NCBI RefSeq assembly: GCF_003477885.1 | Contig: NZ_QUEE01000002.1 | Coordinates: forward strand, 62,001 to 126,000 | Length of the DNA: 64,000 nt | Reading direction: 5' to 3' | Source: Lachnotalea sp. AF33-28 | GTDB lineage: Bacteria > Bacillota > Clostridia > Lachnospirales > Lachnospiraceae | The notes under the pieces: generated by a model | What the model was told of the DNA's origin: nothing | Database searches by the model: none | What the model saw: only the letters and a program-made list of their open reading frames with translations | Shown: positions 9,248-17,600 of the stretch, piece after piece | Layout: each line of letters starts with the position of its first letter | How positions within the stretch are numbered: position 1 is the stretch's first letter | Made by a program: the position numbers and the translations under genes

Positions 9248-9386
9248 CAGGATGAGAACCCCCGGCGCTGTAACAATGCAACAGTTCAGACGCGGCCTTA
9301 TAAAGCAAGCTTAATGCCTGCTTTTACACCAATTTTCCCGCCGTCTGTGCGGTTACATAAAAATACGTTTAGCGACCGGAGCATAT

Positions 9387-10157
9387 ATGGACTATAAATT
9401 GTTGATGAATACGGCCGTCCTCGCGGGTGAGATCATGTTAAAAAGCGGCGCGGAAACTTACCGTGTGGAAGACACGATGAATCATATTCTGCATCTTGCC
9501 AGCCTTCACTCGGCGGAATCCTTTGTGGTATCCACCGGGATCATCGCGACGCTTTCCGGCGGGGAAAATAAGCCCATCACCGTGGTGAAGAGAGTAAATG
9601 AGCGGGAGACTAATTTAAACAGGGTTTACCGGGTAAACAGCATATCGCGGGATCTGTGCGAGGGCAGGATCTCTCTGCAGGAAGCGTGGGATCAGTTAAA
9701 TGAGACGCAAAAACAGCTCCAATACCGTCCCTGGATGGTGAATATCGCGATGGTGGGCATCACGGCCTCTTTTACCCTCCTATTGGGCGGAAACGGATGG
9801 GACGTGTTTGGCGCTGCTGTAGTGGGAGCGCTGCTGGCGGCTTTCATGTATGCGGCGGGCAGAGCGGAGCTTAACTCGATTCTGAAAACCACCGCGGCCG
9901 CTTTGGCCGTTGCTGTTGGCACGCTGGCGCTGCGTCAGTTTATCTGGCCGGCTTTAAATACGGATCTGGTCATCATCGGCTGCATCATGCCGCTGGTGCC
10001 CGGCATGGCATTTACCAATGCGCTTAGGGATATTCTGTACGGTGATTATACCTCCGGCTGTGCCCGCATTATGGAGGCGATACTGATTGCGGCGGCTGTT
10101 GCGGTGGGCGTGGGCTGCGGCATCAGCCTCTTTCATTGGCTGGGAGGTGTGATGTGA
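9387..10157 (+). CDS. ThrE-type threonine/serine exporter, large half
   Basis: 256 residues. The N-terminal soluble DUF1212-type domain (about 1-115; GAETYRVEDTM near the start) is followed by five or so transmembrane helices. In actinobacterial ThrE the N-terminal catalytic-like domain and ten helices are fused; in Firmicutes the transporter is split between this gene and the next, which supplies the remaining helices. The stop codon overlaps the start of the partner in TGATG. Substrate specificity (threonine/serine) is inferred from family membership only. Confidence 0.85.
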   Translation: MDYKLLMNTAVLAGEIMLKSGAETYRVEDTMNHILHLASLHSAESFVVSTGIIATLSGGENKPITVVKRVNERETNLNRVYRVNSISRDLCEGRISLQEAWDQLNETQKQLQYRPWMVNIAMVGITASFTLLLGGNGWDVFGAAVVGALLAAFMYAAGRAELNSILKTTAAALAVAVGTLALRQFIWPALNTDLVIIGCIMPLVPGMAFTNALRDILYGDYTSGCARIMEAILIAAAVAVGVGCGISLFHWLGGVM

Positions 10158-10576
10158 TGGCGGCGCAGGTGATCGGGGCTTTTTTTGCCTCCTTCTGTTT
10201 TTCTCTTCCTCTGCGGGTGCCGGGCAAATACCTGGCACATTGCGGGATTACCGGGGCGGTGGGCTGGCTTGTGTATCTGTTGATATTGGAGAGAGGCTTT
10301 GCGGTTTTAATGGCTGCATTTTTTTCGGCTGTGGTAATTGCATTGTTCAGCCATGTGTTTGCGCGTGTGCTGAAATCGCCGGTGACTGTGTTTCTGGTGC
10401 CGGGTTTACTGCCGCTGGTGCCCGGAGCCTCTATATACAGGTCGGTCTATTATCTGATACAGAATCAGGGCAGTTTATCCTCCTATTATCTTAGCGAGAC
10501 GCTGCAGATTGCCGGGGCCATTGCGGTGGCCGTTTTTTTGGTGGATACGTTATTTAGGCTGGTTAAGAAAAAGTAA
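10157..10576 (+). CDS. ThrE-type threonine/serine exporter, small half
   Basis: 139 residues, almost entirely four to five transmembrane helices, of the DUF3815/ThrE_2 type (motif FLVPGLLPLVPGASIY). Start chosen at the ATG overlapping the upstream stop by one base, with GGGAGG 9 bases before it; an in-frame upstream ATG at 10136 lacks this SD. It should pair with the preceding gene to complete the exporter. Confidence 0.85.
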   Translation: MAAQVIGAFFASFCFSLPLRVPGKYLAHCGITGAVGWLVYLLILERGFAVLMAAFFSAVVIALFSHVFARVLKSPVTVFLVPGLLPLVPGASIYRSVYYLIQNQGSLSSYYLSETLQIAGAIAVAVFLVDTLFRLVKKK

Positions 10577-10670
10577 ATGAGCAGTACTATTCACAGATGG
10601 CATACGCTGCTTTACAGGTAGTTCTGAACAATAACAAATGGCCGCAGCGGCGGCAGAATCGAGGTATAAC

Positions 10671-11309
10671 ATGGATAAGACGGCATTATTTAAGATCACA
10701 TACGGACTGTATCTGGCTGCGGTGGAGTATGAGGGTGAGCGCTGCGGATGTATTATCAACACGGCGTCCCAGGCTACGGATACGCCTTGCAGGATACTGG
10801 TCACGATGCAGAAGCGCAACCATACGACGGAACTTGTGATGCGCAAGAAGAGCATGACAGTATCCGCTCTTGCCATCAGCTGTCCAACGGAAGTGATCCG
10901 TCATTTTGGGTTTCAGTCAGGACGGGATACGGATAAATTTGCGGACACAGCATATCGGACGGACGGCGAAGGAAATCCTTATATTGCTGAACATGTGACC
11001 GCATACTATAGCTGCCGGGTAATGCAGAGCATTGATCTTGATACCCATATGCTGTTTATCTGTGATGTGGAGGAGGCGGAGAATTTGAGCGCCGAGGCGG
11101 CCCTGACCTATGGGGATTACCGCGCCGCTAAAAACGGCAGAGTATCGGAGATGCCCGTAGAAAGCGAAAAGAAGACCGTGAAGAAATATGTCTGCCCGAT
11201 CTGCCACTATGTATATGACGGCGATATCCCGTTTGAAGATCTGCCGGACAGTTATGTCTGTCCGATCTGCAAACAGCCAAAGAGTATATTTCAGATGATT
11301 GAGGAATGA
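10671..11309 (+). CDS. Flavin reductase-rubredoxin fusion (high-molecular-weight rubredoxin type)
   Basis: 212 residues. Residues 1 to about 155 form a flavin reductase (FMN-binding split barrel) domain with the GCIINTASQ type segment. The C terminus (about 160-210) is a complete rubredoxin with two iron-binding CPxC knuckles: VCPICHYVYDG and VCPICKQPKS. Such fusions act with flavodiiron or oxygen-reductase proteins to pass NAD(P)H electrons to O2, NO or peroxide in anaerobes. GAGGT upstream of the ATG supports this start rather than the in-frame codon at 10638. No flavodiiron partner is adjacent. Confidence 0.9.
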   Translation: MDKTALFKITYGLYLAAVEYEGERCGCIINTASQATDTPCRILVTMQKRNHTTELVMRKKSMTVSALAISCPTEVIRHFGFQSGRDTDKFADTAYRTDGEGNPYIAEHVTAYYSCRVMQSIDLDTHMLFICDVEEAENLSAEAALTYGDYRAAKNGRVSEMPVESEKKTVKKYVCPICHYVYDGDIPFEDLPDSYVCPICKQPKSIFQMIEE

Positions 11310-11319
11310 CGGAGACGGT

Positions 11320-11763
11320 ATGATAGAGATTCATAAAATAGCAGAAGATAAACAGGATTATGCTAAGAGGCTTCAGTGCGGCGGGCCTCTTTTCCTGCAG
11401 ACGGAAGAGATTCATTCGCTTGCGCTCTGCGAGGTATATGCGATGGTGGAAAACGGATCTTTTAAGGCGGCCGCAGCGCTCCTGCCCCAGTCAGAAGATA
11501 TCTGCATTTTGCAGGCTCTTACGGTATGTGAAGAGGAAGGTCAAAAAGGGTTTGAAACCATGATGCTGGAGGTGATGGCCGATCTGTGCCGGCCGGTCTT
11601 TCAGACGCTTTTGGCCGCTGTCCCGGAGGCGGATGAGGGTGCGCGCCGCTTTTTAGAGCGCTGCGGTTTTACGCCGGCAGAACCCCCGAAGCGTCCGGGA
11701 AAGGCGCTGTATCAGCTGGATCTGGAGAAGTACGGAAGTAAATGTGGCTGCCATAATGGGTGA
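11320..11763 (+). CDS. Uncharacterised protein with GNAT-like C terminus
   Basis: 147 residues. The only family-like signal is the C-terminal part: ADEGARRFLERCGF is reminiscent of the last helix and strand of GNAT acetyltransferases. A clear acetyl-CoA-binding Q/RxxGxG/A loop is not seen, so activity is doubtful. The start has GGAG 5 bases upstream. The 3' end runs into a 33-bp tandem repeat in another frame. Confidence 0.55.
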   Translation: MIEIHKIAEDKQDYAKRLQCGGPLFLQTEEIHSLALCEVYAMVENGSFKAAAALLPQSEDICILQALTVCEEEGQKGFETMMLEVMADLCRPVFQTLLAAVPEADEGARRFLERCGFTPAEPPKRPGKALYQLDLEKYGSKCGCHNG

Positions 11764-11850
11764 ACCGGCGGTAGACGCGGCTGTTATAATGGGTGAATCA
11801 TCAGCGGATGCGGGTGCTATAACGGATGAATTGACGGCGGAACATGTGCC
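11753..11850 (+). repeat. Three 33-bp tandem repeats encoding an 11-residue unit
   Basis: ATAATGGGTGAA recurs at 11753 and 11786 and as ATAACGGATGAA at 11819, exactly 33 bases apart; a further ATAACAGGTGAA lies at 11868 just before the next start. The units are open in one frame (ATG 11756 to TAA 11857, 33 residues), shifted relative to the upstream gene, whose stop lies inside the first unit. Confidence 0.6.
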
Positions 11851-11882
11851 GGTATAAGAATGCAGTATAACAGGTGAATAAA

Positions 11883-12509
11883 ATGATCAGAATTAATAGA
11901 GAGGACATGCTGGAGCTTACCAGGCGGATGACTTTAAAGCGAAATTGCTTCAGCAGGATTGCGGGCGCGTATATGGATGGGGAAGGCTATGTGGACGGAA
12001 CCTTTAATACCCATTTTCAGAAGCTTTCCGCGCCGGAACGCGAGGCCAACCTTGCCATTGCTAAAGCCATTCCGTTTTCTGAAACGAATGTGAATTTAAA
12101 GGAATACCGTTTCGCGCCGGAAAACGAGAAAGCGGGGAGCACCTGGCAGCTTCTGATGGCGCTGCGCGAATGCGAGCTGAAGAACGATGCGCTGCTGGAT
12201 GTGTTTTATGAGGTGATCGGAGAACGGTACCGCACTGTGGGCGATTATGCGGTCTATTTCTTTTACGGCAGCTACGATGTTCCGATCAAGGCAAGCGATA
12301 AGGAAAGCCTGTGGGAATCCGAAGAAGTCTACAAATTTCTTATCTGTGCAATCTGTCCGCTGCACGGCGATTACGAGCCGGGAGAACCGGAGTGCGGATT
12401 TTTGTTTCCCGCCTTTAAGGACCGGAGTACGGATATTCATGGGATTGAGGTTTTTGATGCGGATGCATTGCATCCGCATGGGGAACTGGTGGAGAGAATA
12501 TTATTCTGA
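11883..12509 (+). CDS. DUF4317-like protein, short form
   Basis: 208 residues resembling the N-terminal half of DUF4317 proteins of Clostridia, which are about 390 residues. Shared features include an early CFSRIAGAYMDGEG segment, SYDVP in the middle, ICAICPLHG, and GFLFPAFKDRSTDIH near the end. The protein stops where the full-length family continues with its second domain, so it is either a naturally short variant or a truncation. Start ATG chosen over a GTG at 11874; AGGTG lies 6 bases before it. Function unknown. Confidence 0.6.
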   Translation: MIRINREDMLELTRRMTLKRNCFSRIAGAYMDGEGYVDGTFNTHFQKLSAPEREANLAIAKAIPFSETNVNLKEYRFAPENEKAGSTWQLLMALRECELKNDALLDVFYEVIGERYRTVGDYAVYFFYGSYDVPIKASDKESLWESEEVYKFLICAICPLHGDYEPGEPECGFLFPAFKDRSTDIHGIEVFDADALHPHGELVERILF

Positions 12510-12514
12510 AAGCA

Positions 12515-12666
12515 CTTACTGGTTCAATTTTAGATGCATGAGGATGTACTGGGTTTATGGACCGGATCAGCAGGAAATTACGATAATCGGTTTGGAGCCA
12601 CATCCTGAGGATAAGAAGAAGGGCGCCTACGACAGAATCAAATTATCTGAATTCTACAGAGAATGA
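12515..12666 (+). pseudogene. Gene fragment, C-terminal piece of unknown small protein
   Basis: Overlapping no other gene, this frame reads RMYWVYGPDQQEITIIGLEP and continues HPEDKKKGAYDRIKLSEF to a TGA at 12666. The composition and ending look like a real protein C terminus, loosely like a RelE/ParE-type toxin, but there is no start or SD. It begins directly after the truncated DUF4317-like gene, consistent with a deletion joining two gene remnants. Confidence 0.4.
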
Positions 12667-12693
12667 AAAACTGAATAATCAAATAAACGAAAG

Positions 12694-12727
12694 AAGCATC
12701 TTGGAATAATATCCGAGGTGCTTTTTT
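12694..12727 (+). terminator. Intrinsic terminator
   Basis: AGCATCTTGGA pairs with TCCGAGGTGCT (one G-T pair) across a 7-nt loop, followed by six T. It closes the transcription unit before the glycan locus. Confidence 0.85.
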
Positions 12728-12865
12728 CATGGTAAGCGCCAAATATTAGAGAGCTTTCAGATATCCTGCGGCAGTTCGTCCGGTCTTGGCAGCAACCCTG
12801 TCGGAAAAGATTTGTCCTTATCATGTCAACAATAATTACGCTATTCTGTCCGGGTAATATTGCAA

Positions 12866-12903
12866 AAAAAGCTGTCAAAGGGTACACCTTTTGACAGCTT
12901 TTT
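12866..12903. terminator. Bidirectional terminator-like palindrome, inverted element copy 1
   Basis: A perfect 14-bp inverted repeat AAAAAGCTGTCAAA/TTTGACAGCTTTTT has a 10-nt centre that itself pairs GGT/ACC. Runs of T/A on both sides allow termination on either strand. On the minus strand it contains agctgtcaaaaggtgtacc, repeated on the plus strand at 13038-13056. Confidence 0.7.
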
Positions 12904-13037
12904 CTGTTGTAGAGTTTAACACAGAATCCTATCAAAAGCAACCTGCCAAAGCATATTTTGTATCCATGCTATATCTTATTTTACATATATTGGGTAGAAC
13001 ATGCGCCAAAAAAACTGCTAAAAGTGGTAAAACGGTC

Positions 13038-13060
13038 AGCTGTCAAAAGGTGTACCTTTT
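13038..13060 (+). repeat. Inverted element copy 2
   Basis: Contains agctgtcaaaaggtgtacc, identical over 19 bases to the minus strand of 12866-12903, with its own CAAAAGGT/ACCTTTTG dyad. The two copies face each other across about 135 AT-rich bases (12904-13037) with no ORF, immediately upstream of a recombinase-like gene. The rest of the gap to 13154 shows no other feature except a GGAGGG SD at 13140-13145. Confidence 0.65.
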
Positions 13061-13154
13061 GCGGTCATTTTCCATTTTATGGTGCTGCAGAACGATCGTA
13101 GGTATCTGTTCACCGCAGTACTGGTCTTAATATCAGGCAGGAGGGTGTCCGGGA

Positions 13155-14012
13155 TTGAATTGGATGACGAGTGAAACGTTATTAAAAAAATATCTTCAGG
13201 AGCTTGAACAGAATCAATATGACATCCATACGGTTACATGTTATGAAAACGATCTGAAGGATTTTTATCGCTGGATGGGACAGAAGGATGACCAGGCTGC
13301 TGAAATAAGCGGACAAGCTGCTGCGGACTATCTAACATACCTAATGAACGAAAAAGAAAGCAGGGATTCCACTCTGAACCGTAAAAAGATATCTTTAGGG
13401 CGATATCTGCAATGGCTTACAGATCGGGGGCTGGATCTGCAAAAGGCTGTAATCCCTTTTCAGACGCGGAAAATAGAACGCCTGAAAGAACCCCGCCGTT
13501 TAAAACGTGAAGAGGTGGACCGCCTGATACAGAGTCTGAATGAGGAGTATGAGGATGCGGATACGGAGTTTAAGAAACGTATCAGTTTAAGAGACAGCAT
13601 TATGTTTGAACTCCTTTTTTATCACGGGCTTCAAATCCAGGAACTGGTTGCGCTGCGGACAGAGGATTTTAATCCGGAAAAACGGACAATACGGATAATG
13701 GATAAAAAAGGTTTCATACGGACAGAACGGATTTATTCTGACAGACTGTACCGCAAGCTTTTGCTGTGGATGGAGGGGCGGCAGGAATTCGCGGACCGCA
13801 ACGCCGCATATAGGGATGTATTGTTTTTGACAAAGCTTGGGACGCCGGTCAGCGTTAAATTCCTTGTGGCCATCTTCCAGAAATATAAGGAACTGACCGG
13901 GATCACACAGGATGCTACACCGCTTTTTCTGAAACATAGCCTGAAATGGTATGCGCAGATCGTGCTTAAAGAGAATTTGTCATCAGGAGGCTATCATGAG
14001 ATTGACGGATAA
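13155..14012 (+). CDS. Tyrosine-recombinase-like protein, catalytically degenerate
   Basis: 285 residues from a TTG start (AGGAGGG 9 bases upstream; an ATG at 13164 is the alternative). The N-terminal SAM-like DNA-binding domain (about 1-105) is intact in outline. In the catalytic domain, the first Arg of the usual GLRxxEL box is Gln (FYHGLQIQELVAL), the lysine strand (DKKG) remains, and HxLRH is replaced by HSLKW. The chain then ends before the second His/Trp box and the tyrosine nucleophile. It is therefore unlikely to recombine DNA and may act as a DNA-binding regulator or be a relic. It overlaps the first glycosyltransferase by 17 bases, so it heads the glycan operon. Confidence 0.75.
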   Translation: MNWMTSETLLKKYLQELEQNQYDIHTVTCYENDLKDFYRWMGQKDDQAAEISGQAAADYLTYLMNEKESRDSTLNRKKISLGRYLQWLTDRGLDLQKAVIPFQTRKIERLKEPRRLKREEVDRLIQSLNEEYEDADTEFKKRISLRDSIMFELLFYHGLQIQELVALRTEDFNPEKRTIRIMDKKGFIRTERIYSDRLYRKLLLWMEGRQEFADRNAAYRDVLFLTKLGTPVSVKFLVAIFQKYKELTGITQDATPLFLKHSLKWYAQIVLKENLSSGGYHEIDG

Positions 14013-15144
14013 GAAGCTTAGGATAGCGATGCTGGGACATAAACGCATTCCCTCCCGTGAAGGCGGCGTTGAGATTGTTGTAGAAGAACTGAGTACCCGT
14101 ATGGTCCAAATGGGACACAGTGTGACTTGTTATAACAGAAGCGGTCATCATGTGAGCGGAAAAGAATTTGACAGAGCAAATGTCAATAAAATGAAGCAGT
14201 ATAAAGGGGTCAAGCTGAAAACAGTCTTTACGCTGGATAAAAAGGGAATTGCGGCGATGACCTCTTCTGTGTCTGCGTCCTTTTGTGCGGCCTTTGGCAG
14301 ATATGACATAGTCCATTATCATGCGGAAGGCCCTTGTGCTATGCTGTGGCTGCCGAAACTTTTTGGAAAAAGGTGCATATGCACCATTCACGGGCTGGAC
14401 CATAAACGGCAGAAATGGAGCCGCTTTGCAAAAGCATATATCATGCTCGGAGAAAAAGTAGCAGCAAAGTTTGCCGATGAGATGATTGTTTTAAGCAGCG
14501 GAATCCAGAAATATTTTATGGAGGTATATGGCAGGAACGCGGTTCTTATACCGAACGGTGTGACCCGGCCGGAGCTTAGAGCCGCTGCACTGATCGAAGA
14601 ATGCTTTGGACTGCAAAAGGACAGCTATCTGTTGTATCTGGGCAGAATTGTGCCGGAGAAAGGCCTGCGGTATCTGATCGATGCTTTTAAAAATGTGAAA
14701 ACAGATAAAAAGCTTGTAATTGCGGGGGGATCCAGCGATACGGAAGCATTTTTAAATGAGCTAAGAAGCCTGGCTGCCGGGGATAAACGAGTGATTTTTA
14801 CCGGCTTTGTACAGGGACAGATGCTGGAAGAGTTATACAGCAACGCGTATCTGTATACGCTGCCTTCCGATCTGGAAGGCATGCCTTTGAGCCTGCTTGA
14901 GGCGATGAGTTATGGAAACTGCTGCCTTGTATCGGATATAGAAGAATGTGCAAAAGTGGTAGAGGACCATGCTGTTACCTTTAAAAAAGGAGATACGGCA
15001 GATCTGCAGCTTAAGCTGCAGGAGCTCTGTGATTCGGAACCGCTGTGCATCCGTTACAAAGAAAAAGCAGCTGACTTCATCTGCAGGCGCTATAACTGGG
15101 ATCAGACCGTGAGGCAGACAATCCGTCTCTATCAGAAGCATTGA
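13996..15144 (+). CDS. Glycosyltransferase family 4 (DUF1972/rhamnosyltransferase-like)
   Basis: 382 residues, GT-B fold. The N-terminal Rossmann domain begins RIAMLGHKRIPSREGGVE, typical of GT4 enzymes carrying the DUF1972-type N domain. The C-terminal donor domain has GRIVPEKGLRYL and the EGMPLSLLEAMSYG nucleotide-sugar motif (EX7E). Start at ATG 13996 with AGGAGG 5 bases upstream, inside the preceding gene. First sugar-transfer gene of the locus; donor and acceptor cannot be read from sequence. Confidence 0.88.
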   Translation: MRLTDKKLRIAMLGHKRIPSREGGVEIVVEELSTRMVQMGHSVTCYNRSGHHVSGKEFDRANVNKMKQYKGVKLKTVFTLDKKGIAAMTSSVSASFCAAFGRYDIVHYHAEGPCAMLWLPKLFGKRCICTIHGLDHKRQKWSRFAKAYIMLGEKVAAKFADEMIVLSSGIQKYFMEVYGRNAVLIPNGVTRPELRAAALIEECFGLQKDSYLLYLGRIVPEKGLRYLIDAFKNVKTDKKLVIAGGSSDTEAFLNELRSLAAGDKRVIFTGFVQGQMLEELYSNAYLYTLPSDLEGMPLSLLEAMSYGNCCLVSDIEECAKVVEDHAVTFKKGDTADLQLKLQELCDSEPLCIRYKEKAADFICRRYNWDQTVRQTIRLYQKH

Positions 15145-15184
15145 GCCGCAAAAATATCTGTTGAAACGAATATGGAGATAATCA

Positions 15185-16384
15185 GTGAAAATTCTCATTG
15201 TAAATAAATTTCTTTTTCCTAACGGAGGTTCTGAAACATATATCTTTCAGTTAGGACAATATCTGAAGAAAATGGGCCACGACGTCCAGTATTTTGGAAT
15301 GGAGCATGAAGGACGCTGTGTGGGAAACCGGGCCGGCATGTATACATCGGATATGGATTTCCACGGCGGTTCGAAACTGGCTGCACTGACCTACCCGTTT
15401 AAAACAATCTATTCCATAGAGGCCAGAAAAAAGATCAGAAGGGTCCTGGAGGATTTTAAACCGGACGCTGTGCATCTGAACAATTTCAACTACCAGCTCA
15501 CGCCGTCCATCATTCTGGAGACTGTGAAATGGCGGAAACAAACAAAAAATAAATGTAAAATACTGTTTACAGCTCATGACTATCAGCTGATCTGCCCCAA
15601 CCACATGCTGCGCAATCCAAACACCGGAGAAAACTGTGTGAAATGTATAAACGGCCGGTTCGCAAATTGCATAAAAGGCAGATGCATTCACGGATCCGCA
15701 GCGAAATCGATGATTGGAGCGGCAGAAGCGTATTTTTGGAAGTTAAAAGGCGTATACCGGTATATTGATGTGATGGTCTGCTGTTCTGAATTTATGAAAA
15801 GAAAAATGGACAGCAATCCACGCTTTGCATCTAAAACGATAGCCATGCATAATTTTGTGGAAACGAAAGAAGGCAGAGCGAGTACCAAAAAGGACTATGT
15901 GCTTTATTTTGGAAGATACAGTGAAGAAAAAGGAATCAAAACGCTTTTACAGGTTTGTAAAGAGCTGCCGGATATTCCGTTTATATTCGCAGGTTCAGGG
16001 CCTCTCAAAGCTCAAATGGCTGATTTGCCAAATGTGACAGATGTCGGGTTTCAAAAGGGAGAGGCATTAGAGCGGCTTATTCGGGAAGCCAGATTCAGCG
16101 TATACCCCTCACAGTGGTACGAAAACTGTCCGTTTTCTGTGATGGAGAGCCAGATATACGGAACCCCTGTATTGGGCGCTGCAATCGGGGGAATACCGGA
16201 ACTGATCAAAGCTGGGGAAACCGGAGAACTGTTTGAAAGCGGAAACGCAGCGGATCTAAAGGATAAGGTTGTCCGAATGTGGAAGGCGGTCAAGACGGAT
16301 GAAGACTTTTACCAGAATTGCAGAACCGCGGAGTTTATGAGCATCGAAGACTATTGTAATAGTATGATTGAATTATATAGATGA
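15185..16384 (+). CDS. Glycosyltransferase family 4
   Basis: 399 residues from a GTG start. N-terminal MKILIVNKFLFPNGGSE and HDYQLICPNH are typical of GT4 acceptor domains. A central Cys-rich segment (CVKCINGRF...CIKGRC) recurs in this GT4 subgroup. The C-terminal domain has GRYSEEKGIKTL and a PFSVMESQIYGTP donor site. Cytoplasmic, membrane-associated enzyme adding one sugar to the lipid-linked repeat unit. Forty bases follow the previous stop; same operon. Confidence 0.87.
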   Translation: MKILIVNKFLFPNGGSETYIFQLGQYLKKMGHDVQYFGMEHEGRCVGNRAGMYTSDMDFHGGSKLAALTYPFKTIYSIEARKKIRRVLEDFKPDAVHLNNFNYQLTPSIILETVKWRKQTKNKCKILFTAHDYQLICPNHMLRNPNTGENCVKCINGRFANCIKGRCIHGSAAKSMIGAAEAYFWKLKGVYRYIDVMVCCSEFMKRKMDSNPRFASKTIAMHNFVETKEGRASTKKDYVLYFGRYSEEKGIKTLLQVCKELPDIPFIFAGSGPLKAQMADLPNVTDVGFQKGEALERLIREARFSVYPSQWYENCPFSVMESQIYGTPVLGAAIGGIPELIKAGETGELFESGNAADLKDKVVRMWKAVKTDEDFYQNCRTAEFMSIEDYCNSMIELYR

Positions 16385-16406
16385 GTGAAAATGTGAGGAG
16401 CAGACT

Positions 16407-17600
16407 ATGGCATCAAAGAAACTGAACGGAACGGTAATCGTGACTTACCGCTGCAACGCGCGATGTTCGATGTGCAGCCGATATAAATGTCCTTCCAAAC
16501 CGGAAGAAGAGCTTAGCATCGAAACGATCCGAAAACTGCCGGAGATGTATTTTACCAACATCACGGGCGGAGAGCCGTTTATCCGAACGGATTTAAAGGA
16601 GATAGTGCGCGAGCTCTATAAAAAGAGCGATCGGATCGTAATATCAACAAACGGATTTTTTACGGACCGAATCCTTGATCTGTGCAGGGAATTTCCTGAC
16701 ATAGGTATCCGCATCTCCATTGAGGGGCTGGAGAATACCAACAATGAGATCCGGGGACTGCCGGATGGATTTAACAAAGGCTATACGACGCTTGAGAAGC
16801 TGGTCGGAATGGGGATGAAGGATGTAGGGTTTGGAATGACCATACAGGATAAAAACGCGCCTGATCTGGTGCCGCTCTACAAGCTGTCCGACAGGATGGG
16901 GATGGAGTTTGCCACGGCCAGCCTGCACAATAGTTTTTATTTTGTAGAGGCTGGAAACATCATCCATGACAGGCCCATGGTAGCACAAAACCTGGAGACG
17001 CTGATCAATGAACTTTTAAGTTCCCGCAGCCCGAAGAAATGGTTCAGGGCCTATTTCAATCATGGGCTGATCAATTATATATATGGGCAGAAGCGTCTGC
17101 TGCCCTGCGATATGAGCTTTGACACCTTTTTCATCGATCCCTATGGGGATGTGATGCCCTGCAACGGCACAAAGGACAAAGAGGTAATGGGTAACTTAAA
17201 CGAACAGACCTGGGAGGAGCTGTGGAACAGTGAAAAAGCGGAAGCGGTACGTAAAAAGGTGCGCTGCTGTGACCGCAACTGCTGGATGATCGGCTCTGTT
17301 TCACCTGCAATGCACAAATATATCTGGTCTCCCGCATGGTGGGTGATAAAACACAAATTCTTGTTTTTCTGGAAGAAGAAAAAATACAGCATGTACGAAA
17401 ACAAGATCGCCAGAGATTATCGGGATGGAAAAGTGAGCAGAGAAGAGCTGGACAGATGCAGTACCTGTGAACGAAATGCAATTGTCAAGGACGGACTCAG
17501 CACAGCCTCCAGAGAGCAGCTTAAAGGTAGGTCCGGAGAGGAAATCGTAGAAGCGGATCTGGCTAAGCAGTTTGAATATGATGGGAGAACGGACCGATGA
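16407..17600 (+). CDS. Radical SAM/SPASM protein of the glycan locus
   Basis: 397 residues. The radical SAM CxxxCxxC site is at residues 16-20-23 (CNARCSMC), followed by TGGEPF for SAM binding. A C-terminal SPASM-type region carries Cys in LPCDMSF, MPCNGTK, RCCDRNC and later CSTCER, enough for one or two further iron-sulfur clusters. SPASM enzymes modify peptides or, in some sugar pathways, carbohydrates. Placement between a GT4 and the polymerase suggests action on a sugar or lipid-linked intermediate; the substrate is unknown. SD GAGGAG upstream; the stop overlaps the next start in ATGA. Confidence 0.85.
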   Translation: MASKKLNGTVIVTYRCNARCSMCSRYKCPSKPEEELSIETIRKLPEMYFTNITGGEPFIRTDLKEIVRELYKKSDRIVISTNGFFTDRILDLCREFPDIGIRISIEGLENTNNEIRGLPDGFNKGYTTLEKLVGMGMKDVGFGMTIQDKNAPDLVPLYKLSDRMGMEFATASLHNSFYFVEAGNIIHDRPMVAQNLETLINELLSSRSPKKWFRAYFNHGLINYIYGQKRLLPCDMSFDTFFIDPYGDVMPCNGTKDKEVMGNLNEQTWEELWNSEKAEAVRKKVRCCDRNCWMIGSVSPAMHKYIWSPAWWVIKHKFLFFWKKKKYSMYENKIARDYRDGKVSREELDRCSTCERNAIVKDGLSTASREQLKGRSGEEIVEADLAKQFEYDGRTDR

